Part shown: piece by piece, positions 7,098 to 16,189 of the stretch | How the letters are laid out: each line of letters opens with the position of its first letter | Position numbering within the stretch: the stretch's first letter is position 1 | Origin: an uncultured Verrucomicrobiales bacterium | GTDB lineage: Bacteria > Verrucomicrobiota > Verrucomicrobiia > Limisphaerales > UBA1100 | Length of the DNA stretch: 50,918 nucleotides | Assembly (NCBI GenBank): GCA_913042895.1 | Contig: CAJWMQ010000003.1 | Coordinates: forward strand, 1-50,918 | Direction of reading: 5' to 3' | Position numbers and translations under genes: made by a program | Notes under the pieces: model-generated | Told to the model about the DNA's origin: nothing | Database searches by the model: none | Seen by the model: only the letters and a program-made list of their open reading frames with translations

Positions 7098-9278
7098 ATG
7101 AAATTGATTCACGCACTGGCCCTCGCGTTGGGCTTCACGGCGGTCGCTAAGGCGGCGCCGCAACCGAATATCGTGTTCTTCTTTGCCGATGACCAAACCT
7201 CCAGCTCGCTGGGGTGCTATGGGCATCCACTGGCGCAGACCCCGTATCTGGATCGATTGGCCAAACAGGGTACGCGATTTTCCAACGCGCATGTCAGCCA
7301 GGCGATTTGTTGGGTGAGCCGCACGACGATTCTCAGTGGGTTGGTTGGACGATCCTTTGGTACAGCGGCCGAGCCGGACCGTGCCACGCCGGAGTCAGTG
7401 CGGGAACTGTATTCTGATCTCCTCCGTGCCAATGGCTATCGCACCGGCTTCTTCGGTAAATGGCACGCCAAGATGCCTCGCGGATTTCAGCCGGCCGATC
7501 ATTTTGATGTGTATCAACCGGTGGGCCGCAATCCGTTTTACAAACGCCAGCCGGACGGTTCGCTGCGGCATGAGACCGAGGTGATCGTCGATCACGGCAT
7601 AGAGTTCATCAAGAACCAGCCGAAGGGGAAGCCGTTTGCCATAAACATGTGGTTTAATGCCTGCCACGCGGAGGATAGTGATCGGCGGCCGGGCATCGGG
7701 CATTTTCCATGGCCGCGCGCGATGGATGGGATGTACGAAAGTGACGAAATCGCGCCGCCGCGCCTGAATGATCCGGAGATTTTCAACAGTCAGCCTGATT
7801 TCCTGAAGACCTCCATCACGCGCGAGCGTTTCTTCTGGCGCTGGAACACCGATGAAAAATATCGGACCAACATGCGCGCTTATCTGCGGATGGTCAGCGG
7901 CATTGACAACGCGATCGGCCGTTTTCTCAAGGCACTGGAGGAGGCTGGTCTGGCGGAGAATACCATCATTGTGTACTCGGCGGACAACGGATTCTTCATG
8001 GGGAACCGTGGCTTTGCCGGCAAATGGTCGCACTACGAGGATGCCCTGCGGGTGCCGCTGATTATTTGTGATCCGCGCGTGCCCGCCAAGCAACGCGGGC
8101 AAGTCACGGATGCCTCGGCGTTGAACTTGGATTTCCCCGCAACATTTCTGGATTGGGCGGGCGTGAAAATTCCAGAACGCTATCAGGGTCGCAGTCTCAA
8201 GCCCGTGATCGAAGGTGGCAAGCCCGCGGGTTGGCGTTCAGAGACGTTTCACGAACATCACGCTGTACGCGGTCGCATTCCTGCCTTTGAGGGGCTGCGT
8301 AATCAACGCTTTAAATATGTGCGTTATACCGATTTTGGAAACCATGAGTTTTTGCATGATCTTAAGAATGATCCTGATGAACTTAAAAATCTCGCCAAAG
8401 ACCCCAAACACAACGATGTGCTCAAGGCCATGCGCTTGCGTACCGATGCTCGCGTCAAAGAGCTTGGTGGGCCGTTGAATCCGTTGGGGAATTTTGGGAA
8501 ATCGACGGATCCTCATCCAACCGCCTCGGCAGCTGTCACCGTGCGACCTGGAGCGGATGGGTTCGTGAACCTGATTGGTGGGGGGCTGCGCGGTTGGGCT
8601 GGGGACGCGAAATACTGGTCTGTGAAGAAAGGAGTGCTCACCGGCATCACTGATGGCACACTCAAGGCCAACTCCTTCCTCACGTGGAAGGGCTCCACCA
8701 TCCGCAACTTTGACCTACGCGTGCAGGTGCGCGTGACCCCCGGCGGCAACAGCGGTATTCAATACCGCAGTCGCATGCGGCCAGATCTTGGCCTGTATGC
8801 GGCGTCTGGATATCAATGCGATGTCGTCACCAAGAACCCCAATTACAACGGCATGTTGTATGAGGAGAAAGGTCGGCGCATTCTGGCGCACACCGGCGAG
8901 AAAGTGACGGTCGATGAGCAAGGTCGTTCCTGGATTACCGGCAAGATGCCCGTGAAGGAATTTTCCGCCGGCGAATGGCATGAGTATCGCGTACTCGTGC
9001 GCGGCAACCATCACCAGCACTGGATCGATGGGCACCCGACTGCGGATCTGATTGATTTCGACGAGAAAGGCCGCTCGCTTGATGGGGTGTTAGCCGTACA
9101 GGTGCACACCGGACCGGCCATGACCATTGAGTACAAGGAATTCCGGATCAAACATCTGCCCGATGATTTGCCGCTGCTGCAGCTGAAGGATCATCCCATC
9201 CCGGCCGGCTCGCTCGGCGTGCGGCCGCAGGGGCGACTACCCAAGAACTGGGAGCCGCCGGTGTACGGCAAGAAATAG
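7098..9278 (+). CDS. Secreted sulfatase fused to a DUF1080 (3-keto-disaccharide hydrolase) domain; CWVSR active-site motif
   Basis: A 726-residue two-domain enzyme. After a signal peptide (about residues 1-20), residues 22 to about 470 form a sulfatase with FADDQ, GKWHAK and YSADNGFFMG plus the GKWSHYED lysine. The residues that should carry formylglycine read CWVSR (residues 71-75, bases 7308-7322), with Val where Pro (or Ala) is normal. After a short linker, residues about 490-686 match the DUF1080 fold: FVNLIGG.LRGW, then YWSVKKGVLTG, NFDLRVQVRV, GNSGIQYRSR and GEWHEYRVLVRG. Pfam names that family 3-keto-disaccharide hydrolase. The fusion suggests that desulfation and glycoside cleavage act on the same substrate. 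It starts 4 bases after the previous stop, with no Shine-Dalgarno. Confidence 0.9.
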   Translation: MKLIHALALALGFTAVAKAAPQPNIVFFFADDQTSSSLGCYGHPLAQTPYLDRLAKQGTRFSNAHVSQAICWVSRTTILSGLVGRSFGTAAEPDRATPESVRELYSDLLRANGYRTGFFGKWHAKMPRGFQPADHFDVYQPVGRNPFYKRQPDGSLRHETEVIVDHGIEFIKNQPKGKPFAINMWFNACHAEDSDRRPGIGHFPWPRAMDGMYESDEIAPPRLNDPEIFNSQPDFLKTSITRERFFWRWNTDEKYRTNMRAYLRMVSGIDNAIGRFLKALEEAGLAENTIIVYSADNGFFMGNRGFAGKWSHYEDALRVPLIICDPRVPAKQRGQVTDASALNLDFPATFLDWAGVKIPERYQGRSLKPVIEGGKPAGWRSETFHEHHAVRGRIPAFEGLRNQRFKYVRYTDFGNHEFLHDLKNDPDELKNLAKDPKHNDVLKAMRLRTDARVKELGGPLNPLGNFGKSTDPHPTASAAVTVRPGADGFVNLIGGGLRGWAGDAKYWSVKKGVLTGITDGTLKANSFLTWKGSTIRNFDLRVQVRVTPGGNSGIQYRSRMRPDLGLYAASGYQCDVVTKNPNYNGMLYEEKGRRILAHTGEKVTVDEQGRSWITGKMPVKEFSAGEWHEYRVLVRGNHHQHWIDGHPTADLIDFDEKGRSLDGVLAVQVHTGPAMTIEYKEFRIKHLPDDLPLLQLKDHPIPAGSLGVRPQGRLPKNWEPPVYGKK

Positions 9279-9286
9279 TACCGATC

Positions 9287-10699
9287 ATGAAACGCTCACT
9301 TTGCCTGTTCCTGTTAAGCGGTCTGCTGTCTTTGGCATCGGCCGAGACGCGCCCCAACATTGTGTTGGTAATGGCCGACGATCATGGCTACGGCGACACG
9401 GGCTTTACCGGCCATCCGTTTGTCCAGACGCCGCACCTCGATGCCATGGCCAAGACGGGCGTGGTGTTCAACCGGTTTTACGCCAGTGCGCCCGTGTGTT
9501 CGCCGACGCGCGCCAGCGTGATGACCGGTCGTCATCCGTTCCGCGTGAACGTGCCCAATCATGGGCATTACCTACGGCCGCACGAAACCACCGTGGCCGA
9601 GGCGCTCGGGAGCGCCGGGTATGTCACCGGTCATTTCGGAAAATGGCACATCGGCTCGGTGCAGAAAGAGAGCCCCACTAGCCCGGGAGGCGCGGGTTTC
9701 GATGAATGGTTGTCGGGCTTGAACTTTTTCGACAATGATCCTTACCTGAGTCGCAACGGCGAATACGGGCAGTTCAAAGGCTCCGGCTCGGTGATTGCCA
9801 TGGATGCCACCATTGAGTTTCTAGGAAAACACGCCAAGGGCGACGAGCCGATTTTTGCCGTAACCTGGTTTCCATCACCGCACGATCCGCAGGCGGAGCT
9901 GCCGCAGGGTCTGCCGAATGCCGCCACGCTTTACAACGATAAGGATACTAAGAAGCCCGGTTACTTTCGTGAGATCACGCTGCTGGATCAGCAGATTGGG
10001 AAACTTCGAAAGAGCCTTCGCCAGTTGGGCATCGCGGAGAACACGCTGTTGTTTTACTGCAGCGACAACGGCGGGCTCGTGGTGGAATCTTCCGGAGGGC
10101 GGGCGAAAAAGGGTAGTATCTACGAGGGTGGCCTGCGTGTGCCCGCGGTGATGGAATGGCCGGCCAAATACAAGGCGAAGACCGTCGACACGCCGGCATT
10201 CACTTCCGATCTGTACCCCACGCTTGTCGCCTTGGCTGGTGCCAAGGTCGCGCATCAGCCATTGCTCGACGGCATCGATTTGGCGCCGGTGATCGCCGGG
10301 AAACGCACCGATCGTCCGCCCATGGGCTTCTGGCATGGACACACCCAGGGGCAAGGCACCTGGAACGACCGCATCATCAAGGCCCTGTTTGAGGCTAAAA
10401 AAGCGGGCCAACCCAACCCGCATCCCACGCGCGTTCTGAAAAACGTGAATGAATTTCCCACTTTCGGCGCAGACGCCCAGCGCGGTCACGCCGCCTGGAA
10501 TGCTTGGCCGTGGAAGCTGCATCGGATTGAAAGAAACCAGAAGGTCACCTTCGAGTTGTATCACTTGATCAACGACCCGATGGAGTCGAACGATCTCAGT
10601 GCCACCGAACCGCAACGCACAGCCCAAATGCGCAAGGCGCTTGAGGCATGGCAGCGATCCGTCTTGTCCAGCTGGTCCGGGGCGGACTATCGCAAGTAG
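9287..10699 (+). CDS. Secreted arylsulfatase-type sulfatase
   Basis: A 470-residue sulfatase with signal peptide (MKRSLCLFLLSGLLSLASA). The canonical active site is complete: MADDHGYGDTG, CSPTR at residues 71-75, GKWHIG, and YCSDNGG with a following Lys in RAKKGSIYEGG. The GYGDTG and YEGGLRVP signatures place it with arylsulfatase A-like and N-acetylgalactosamine-sulfatase-like enzymes. It begins 8 bases after the sulfatase-DUF1080 gene and has no Shine-Dalgarno sequence. It ends a compact run of five sulfatase genes before a 164-bp gap. Substrate unknown. Confidence 0.91.
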   Translation: MKRSLCLFLLSGLLSLASAETRPNIVLVMADDHGYGDTGFTGHPFVQTPHLDAMAKTGVVFNRFYASAPVCSPTRASVMTGRHPFRVNVPNHGHYLRPHETTVAEALGSAGYVTGHFGKWHIGSVQKESPTSPGGAGFDEWLSGLNFFDNDPYLSRNGEYGQFKGSGSVIAMDATIEFLGKHAKGDEPIFAVTWFPSPHDPQAELPQGLPNAATLYNDKDTKKPGYFREITLLDQQIGKLRKSLRQLGIAENTLLFYCSDNGGLVVESSGGRAKKGSIYEGGLRVPAVMEWPAKYKAKTVDTPAFTSDLYPTLVALAGAKVAHQPLLDGIDLAPVIAGKRTDRPPMGFWHGHTQGQGTWNDRIIKALFEAKKAGQPNPHPTRVLKNVNEFPTFGADAQRGHAAWNAWPWKLHRIERNQKVTFELYHLINDPMESNDLSATEPQRTAQMRKALEAWQRSVLSSWSGADYRK

Positions 10700-10863
10700 A
10701 TGTCCATAAATCTTGAATCAGGGTTTGAGTTGGACGCCGGAGGTTGCTCAACGTTGTCGGAGTCGCCAGATTTTCACGTCATCCGCCATCACATTTCTCA
10801 GAACGGAAAGGCGTAGCAGACGAATTTCGAATAACAAATGAAACACCGAGTGATTAATAGAAA

Positions 10864-12450
10864 ATGAATCTGATACGCACTTTTTTTTGGTTGCTGTGTC
10901 TTGGCGGACCGGTGTTGGCAGAGCGCACGACTTCTCCCAATGTGGTTTTTATTCTGACGGATGATCAGAGCTGGGATTCCATTGGTTTTTTGGGAGGTAA
11001 GGTGCATACGCCACGGTTGGATCGCATGGCGAAGGAAGGTATGCAGCTCACCGATTTCAACGTGACTTCCACGGTATGCTCACCGTCACGTTACAGTTTT
11101 CTCACGGGCCGATATGCTGGGCGTTGCAAGGCCCCTCGTTTTATGACTGAACACCCGCCGGGCGATCAGACTCAGGTGGAGAATATTGGTGAACTTGAAT
11201 TAGAAGGCTGGAATCTGGCCAAGCTGTTACAAAAGCACGGCTATCAAACGGGGTTTGTGGGCAAGAGCCATGTGGTGAATCATCATTGGTTTCATGGTCG
11301 CTGGGAGGGTACAGGGCTGGAAAGTTATCCAGTTGATGCGGATCCCCGAGATCCCGTGGTGAATGCCAAAATGCGACGCAATCATCGCCGCTGGTGTGAA
11401 GCGATCAAACCCTATGGATTCGATTATGTCGATGGAGTCTATGCCGCCAACCTCAAGGAACTTCAAAATGCTACCCTTAACGTACACAACCTTGATTGGA
11501 CCGTTAGTAAGGCTCTGCAATTTTTGGAGGCGCAAAAATCTCAGGGTGCGGGCACTAAGCGGGCGCCATTTTTTCTCTACTTCTCCACTACACTCCACCA
11601 CGGGCCGGCACCATGGGCCAATCGCTTCTCACTGGAGTCGGATCCGCGTTTTACTGGAGAAGGGTTCGTGCCTGAAGGGTTCGATGTTCTACCATCACGC
11701 GCAGACGTTTTGCGGCGTAATAAAGACGCCGGTTTTGCGGACAATAAAGCGTTTGCATTATGGCTGGATGACGGCGTGGGGGCGTTGATTGATAAAGTGC
11801 GCGAACTCGGCATGGAACGAGATACCCTCATTCTCTTCACCTCCGACCATGGTTCGTGGCGGCACGGCAAAGCGACGCTGTACGATTTTGGATTGCGTGT
11901 GCCCATGGTCCTTCAATGGCCCGGCCGCATTAAGCCTGGCTCGCAATATAACGGGCTGTTGGCCAATATCGATTTGGCCCCCACGATCCTGGATTTATGC
12001 GGTATTCAACCGCCGAAAGATTATATTATGGATGGCGTTAGTTTTGCTCCGCAAATTTTTGGAGATCGGAGCCCTGTCCGGGAGGTTTTGTTTGGGGAGT
12101 TGGGGCATTCTCGGATGGTGAAAACGCAGGACTGGAAATACATCGCCGTGCGTTATCCAAAGAATTTGCAGGAAAGAATAGATCGCGGAATGACTTTCAA
12201 GGGATTCGATGGCGCCACCCTGAAGCGACCGTACCTCACGCGCAATGGCCATCTAGGTCATTATGCTTCCCGTAAAAATCCACATTACTTCGAGTCGGAT
12301 CAACTGTTCCACCTCAAGAGCGATGTCGAGGAGATACGGAATGTGTACGAGCGCCATCCCATGGTGGTACAGCAAATGAAGGCGCATTTGCTGAATGCCC
12401 TAAAGCAGTTTGAGAACCGCCCCTTTGGGGAATTCGTTCCTACCCCATAA
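10864..12450 (+). CDS. Secreted sulfatase, paralogue of the 39010 sulfatase
   Basis: A 528-residue sulfatase with signal peptide (about residues 1-19). Active-site elements: LTDDQ, CSPSR at residues 72-76, GKSHVV for the Lys/His pair, and FTSDHGSWRHGKATLYD. It resembles the sulfatase at 39010-40599 in length, in the block VTSTVCSPSRYSFLTGRYAG, and in its C-terminal RPFGEFVP ending. The two are therefore paralogues of one uncommon subfamily. The 164-bp gap upstream holds no convincing promoter, so it may still belong to the upstream transcript. The DNA around it is slightly more AT-rich than its neighbours. Confidence 0.9.
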   Translation: MNLIRTFFWLLCLGGPVLAERTTSPNVVFILTDDQSWDSIGFLGGKVHTPRLDRMAKEGMQLTDFNVTSTVCSPSRYSFLTGRYAGRCKAPRFMTEHPPGDQTQVENIGELELEGWNLAKLLQKHGYQTGFVGKSHVVNHHWFHGRWEGTGLESYPVDADPRDPVVNAKMRRNHRRWCEAIKPYGFDYVDGVYAANLKELQNATLNVHNLDWTVSKALQFLEAQKSQGAGTKRAPFFLYFSTTLHHGPAPWANRFSLESDPRFTGEGFVPEGFDVLPSRADVLRRNKDAGFADNKAFALWLDDGVGALIDKVRELGMERDTLILFTSDHGSWRHGKATLYDFGLRVPMVLQWPGRIKPGSQYNGLLANIDLAPTILDLCGIQPPKDYIMDGVSFAPQIFGDRSPVREVLFGELGHSRMVKTQDWKYIAVRYPKNLQERIDRGMTFKGFDGATLKRPYLTRNGHLGHYASRKNPHYFESDQLFHLKSDVEEIRNVYERHPMVVQQMKAHLLNALKQFENRPFGEFVPTP

Positions 12451-12507
12451 AGCTCTGCGCTTGTGGGGGTGCGGCGTTTTTGTAATCCTCCGCTCAATCC
12501 TCTCATC

Positions 12508-13404
12508 ATGAAATTGACGTCAATGATTCTTCTTGCGTGTTGCCTTGGGTTCGCCACACCCGTTTTCGCTCAAGCTACGAATAAGAAACCGCAACCCAAG
12601 CTGCCGGCCTTGGTGGAGGTGTTGAAGGATATCGAGTACGCCAAGCCGAATGGGATTTCGTTGAAGCTGGATTTGTATCGGCCCAAGGCGGCCAAGGAGC
12701 CGTTGCCGGTGATTGTGTTTGTGCACGGCGGCGGCTGGAAAAACGGGAATAAGGACCGCGGCCGGCGCGGGGCCTGGATGGTGCCGTATGGGTTCGCCAT
12801 CGCTTCGATTAATTATCGCCTCACCGATAAGGGCCAGTGGCCGGATCAGATCAATGACTGCTACGCCGCCGTGCGGTGGGTGCGGGAGAACGCCAAGAAA
12901 TATAATCTCGATGACCAACACGTCGGCTGCTGGGGCACCTCGGCTGGAGGACATCTGGTGGCATTGATGGGTACGCGCACGTTTAATGGCAAGGAGAAGA
13001 CCTCTAGCCGGGTGCAGGCGGTAATGGATTGGTATGGTCCGAGCGAATTGTTGACCATGCCGCCGAATAACGTAGGTAACGGCCGCACCGAGGCAGACAT
13101 CGCCCAGTCCAACGGCGCGAAGCTGCTTGGGGCCACGGTACGGGACGTGCCCAAGCTCGCCCGGGACGCCAGTGCGCTGGACAACGTTAGTCGGGGGGAT
13201 GCGCCCTTTCTGATCATGCACGGTACGGCGGATAAAGGGGTGCCGCTGGTACAAAGCGAGAAGCTGGACGCCAAGCTGCGGGCGCACGGAGTGGAGTCCA
13301 CGCTATTGGCATTGGAAGGGGCTGGCCATGGTGGGCCGGAATTTATCACGCCGGAAGCCAAGAAGATCACCCTCAATTTTTTCACGAAACACTTGAAACG
13401 CTAA
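12508..13404 (+). CDS. Secreted alpha/beta-hydrolase (BD-FAE-like esterase)
   Basis: A 298-residue exported esterase or lipase-like enzyme that probably removes acyl (for example acetyl) groups from a glycan. The signal peptide covers about residues 1-22 (MKLTSMILLACCLGFATPVF), which is why the ATG at 12508 is preferred over the open frame from 12463. Catalytic landmarks are the oxyanion HGGGWKNG, the nucleophile elbow GTSAGGH, the acid in HGTADKGVPLVQS and the histidine in GAGHGGPEF. These are typical of the hormone-sensitive-lipase/BD-FAE group often found beside sulfatases in PVC bacteria. It lies 57 bases after a sulfatase on the same strand. Acyl specificity cannot be told from sequence. 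Confidence 0.87.
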   Translation: MKLTSMILLACCLGFATPVFAQATNKKPQPKLPALVEVLKDIEYAKPNGISLKLDLYRPKAAKEPLPVIVFVHGGGWKNGNKDRGRRGAWMVPYGFAIASINYRLTDKGQWPDQINDCYAAVRWVRENAKKYNLDDQHVGCWGTSAGGHLVALMGTRTFNGKEKTSSRVQAVMDWYGPSELLTMPPNNVGNGRTEADIAQSNGAKLLGATVRDVPKLARDASALDNVSRGDAPFLIMHGTADKGVPLVQSEKLDAKLRAHGVESTLLALEGAGHGGPEFITPEAKKITLNFFTKHLKR

Positions 13405-13432
13405 TCTCGTTCATTAACTCCAACACAATCTT

Positions 13433-14515
13433 ATGAAAACAATCTCGTTATTCGTCTCAGTTTTTCTTTTGTCATACATGGCGGAAGCCGCGGGGTTCCG
13501 TGTGTTTGCGCCAAGCTCAAAGTCCGGCACGTTGTGGATCGTGAAGGCAACCCCGGAGGGGAAGGGGCTGCAGTTGCAGGTGGAACGTAAGGTGGCTCTG
13601 GGCCTGGCGGGGCGCGTGATCACCGCACATCCAGCTAAGCCGCTGCTATACGTCACGGCTACCGGCGGAGATCCAGGCAAGGTGCCGGGCACCGTGGTGT
13701 CGCTGTCGGCTAAGGGTGCGTACGAGAAGCACGTGCCCGTGAAGTTCAATGATGGTGCCTGTTACCTGAGCGTGGATCGCGGGCACAAACATCTGTTGGG
13801 CGTGAGCTACGGCAACGGGCGGCTGCATGTGTATCCGCTGGGCAAGGACGGCGTGCCCGGCAAGTCGGTGGCGACGGTGGATGAAGGCATCAACGCGGCG
13901 CATTGCGTGTTGGTGTCGCCGGACAACCGGAATTTGTATATTCCTTATGTGAAGGGGAATCTTGCGTTGTTGCAGTATCACTACAACGGCGACACGGGCG
14001 CGATCACGGCTCTGGAGCCGAAGGATGCTCGCCCGCCAGAAGGTACGGGCCCGCGCCACATGGCTTATCATCCAAAGCTGCCGATGGTGTATTTCACCAA
14101 CGAACAGGGTATCGGACTTTCGACGTACCGACGGCAGGCGAACGGGCAATTGAAGATTGTACAGGACCTCAACGTGCTGCCGCAGGGGATGTCCAAGACC
14201 GGCTTGAGTGCGTCGGATTTGGTGATCACGCCGGACGGCAAGTTTCTCTTCAGCGGCCTGCGCGGGCATCGGCAGGATTTCGATCGGGTCAGCCGCTATC
14301 GCGTGCTGGAGAACGGACACGCAGAATTTCTCGGACTTACGGAGGCGGACAAGATTCCATGGGGCTTCGCGACGTCGCCCGACGGAAAATATCTGTTGGT
14401 GACCGCCACCACCGGCGCGACTCTGACGGCCTACCGTATTTTGTCTACCGGCGATCTCAGCAAGGTGGCCACGCTCAAGTGGGACGCGGGCATATCGGAT
14501 TTGGTGGCCCGTTAA
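13433..14515 (+). CDS. Secreted seven-bladed propeller lactonase (6-phosphogluconolactonase/YbhE-like family)
   Basis: A 360-residue protein with signal peptide (MKTISLFVSVFLLSYMAEAA). It is built of repeating beta-propeller blades with the lactonase-family phrases GTGPRHMAYHP, LPMVYFTNEQ, ASDLVITPDGKFLFSGLRG and WGFATSPDGKYLLV. The family includes cytoplasmic 6-phosphogluconolactonases and many exported sugar-lactone hydrolases. Because it is exported, a free sugar lactone is more likely than a phosphosugar. With L-fuconate dehydratase encoded 12 kb away it could hydrolyse L-fuconolactone, but that is inference. It ends the plus-strand run; a 150-bp convergent gap without a clear hairpin separates it from the opposing operon. 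Confidence 0.83.
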   Translation: MKTISLFVSVFLLSYMAEAAGFRVFAPSSKSGTLWIVKATPEGKGLQLQVERKVALGLAGRVITAHPAKPLLYVTATGGDPGKVPGTVVSLSAKGAYEKHVPVKFNDGACYLSVDRGHKHLLGVSYGNGRLHVYPLGKDGVPGKSVATVDEGINAAHCVLVSPDNRNLYIPYVKGNLALLQYHYNGDTGAITALEPKDARPPEGTGPRHMAYHPKLPMVYFTNEQGIGLSTYRRQANGQLKIVQDLNVLPQGMSKTGLSASDLVITPDGKFLFSGLRGHRQDFDRVSRYRVLENGHAEFLGLTEADKIPWGFATSPDGKYLLVTATTGATLTAYRILSTGDLSKVATLKWDAGISDLVAR

Positions 14516-14665
14516 CTACGCGTGTAGGATTTCGTTTTTGTAGGGCTGCAGCGGCGAAATTCGCTCGGCTTGGACGGACCACAGTTTTCCCAATGTAAAG
14601 CCAAAGAGGCAGACGAAACTCTTAAGCGTGGATAGATAATTGGTGGTGCCAAACCGACAATAAAA

Positions 14666-16159
14666 CTACCGTTTCTTTGAGATAGCTTCAATCTGTTTGC
14701 CGGCAAGAATCTGGCGAAATTCAATGAGACGGTCGTTGAGATGGGGGTTTCCGGCCAGGTTCTGTTTCTCTCGGGGGTCGGAATTAAGGTTATAGAGTTC
14801 CTCTCCATCGGGCCATTTTGCGTAACGCCAGTTTTGATTACGCAATGCGTAGCCCAGCTTGGGGCCGCGTGTGACGATTGTGTAAGCAAATTTCTTTTTA
14901 CCGAGTCGTTCCGGATGCCCAAGGAGAGGCCGAAGCGAGGTGCCTTGTAAATGTGTCGGTTTGGGTAAGCCAGCCAGATCAGCGAGAGTGGGATACAGAT
15001 CGATTAACTCCACCATCGCCTGCGATGTGCTGCCAGCCTGGGTGAGGCCGGGGACGCGGATGATTAACGGAACCTTGGCTCCAATATCAAACAGAGTGAC
15101 CTTGCCCCAGAGAAAATGGTCGCCGAGATGATAGCCGTGATCGGACGTGATGATCACCACGGTATTGTTCCAGTGGCCACTTTGTTTGAGAGCCTCAAGC
15201 ATGATTCCGATCTGCGCGTCGATAAATGAAATGCACGCATGATAGGCTTGCATATATTCGCGGCGTAAGGCGTCGTTTTCCTTGCCCAGCTCGAAACCGA
15301 ACGATTCGTAGCGTTTCACCTTGGCCAATGAGGGGAGCGAATCCCAAAGTTTTGGATGGTCCGGTTTATAGGTGATTTTGTTTAGCGGATAGAGATCGAA
15401 ATACTTGTGAGGTGCCAAGAAGGGCACATGCGGTTTCTGGATGCCGCAGGCGATCAAGAATGGCTGATCTCCATACGTCTTTTGGGTTAGCCATTGGGCG
15501 ACTTGCCGCGCGTTTTTGCCATCCTTATGCTGGGCGTCAGTGAGGCCGCTGGGACCGTGGCCTGGCGGGGATTGGCCACTGAGCTTGGCTGAAACCTGCT
15601 TCTTTAGCGTGCGCCAACGACGACGGTTAGGGCCCGTTTCTACTAAACCGTGCTCTGCCTCAAACTTCTGACGAGCTGCGCGGACATTGGGTAACTCATC
15701 ATTATCGAATCGTAGATTGACATTCCAGGCAGCATCCCCGGGGTCGTGCTTCGGGGTGTGGAACAGTTTGCCCACGCCGCCGGTCCAATAGCCGTGTTGT
15801 TTGAAATGTTGCGGCAAACTCACGGTGTTCGGTCGGGTCTGTCGGATATCGGCTGTGTTATCGAGCACCCCAGTTGATTCAGGATAGAGTCCGCTCATGA
15901 ATGAAGCGCGTGAGGGGCCACAAACGGGATATTGGCAAAACGCCCGCTGAAACGTTTGAGCTTCGGTGGCGAACTGTTTCATCACCGGCGTGTGAATCGG
16001 CTCATAACCGGCGGGGGATACGTGTGTGTTCAAATCATCGCATACGATTAACAGCACGTTTGGCCGGTCCGCAGCTTCAGTTAAGCTGGCAGCCAGTAGA
16101 AAAAGTAGGCCGCCTATGACAGGTAATATAGCGTTTATCGATCTAGTTCTTTTCATCAT
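14666..16159 (-). CDS. Secreted iduronate-2-sulfatase-like sulfatase
   Basis: A 497-residue sulfatase with signal peptide (about residues 1-30). The opening NVLLIVCDDLN and the block AFCQYPVCGPSRASFMSG (formylglycine Cys about residue 80) are the hallmark of iduronate-2-sulfatase-like enzymes. The rest fits: GKLFH for the Lys/His pair and ITSDHGYHLGDHFLWGKVTLFD for the second metal site and lysine. It is the last gene of the ten-gene minus-strand run, 30 bases downstream of a near relative at 16190-17671. Whether it acts on uronate-2-sulfate or another sugar sulfate is not decidable here. Confidence 0.91.
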   Translation of the reverse strand: MMKRTRSINAILPVIGGLLFLLAASLTEAADRPNVLLIVCDDLNTHVSPAGYEPIHTPVMKQFATEAQTFQRAFCQYPVCGPSRASFMSGLYPESTGVLDNTADIRQTRPNTVSLPQHFKQHGYWTGGVGKLFHTPKHDPGDAAWNVNLRFDNDELPNVRAARQKFEAEHGLVETGPNRRRWRTLKKQVSAKLSGQSPPGHGPSGLTDAQHKDGKNARQVAQWLTQKTYGDQPFLIACGIQKPHVPFLAPHKYFDLYPLNKITYKPDHPKLWDSLPSLAKVKRYESFGFELGKENDALRREYMQAYHACISFIDAQIGIMLEALKQSGHWNNTVVIITSDHGYHLGDHFLWGKVTLFDIGAKVPLIIRVPGLTQAGSTSQAMVELIDLYPTLADLAGLPKPTHLQGTSLRPLLGHPERLGKKKFAYTIVTRGPKLGYALRNQNWRYAKWPDGEELYNLNSDPREKQNLAGNPHLNDRLIEFRQILAGKQIEAISKKR

Positions 16160-16189
16160 CAGTTGAGGTGAGGTGAGTGTACCGTAGGA

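Noticed and set aside
10700-10863. Minus-strand reading MADDVKIWRLRQR in the gap before the 10864 sulfatase, vaguely like a sulfatase MADD start.
   Set aside because: Only 13 codons then a stop, and what follows MADD does not match sulfatases; no support for a gene or relic.
14516-14665. Possible bidirectional terminator in the convergent gap between lactonase and sulfatase genes.
   Set aside because: No stem of useful length followed by a T-run is visible on either strand; the only palindrome is a short gctgcagc.
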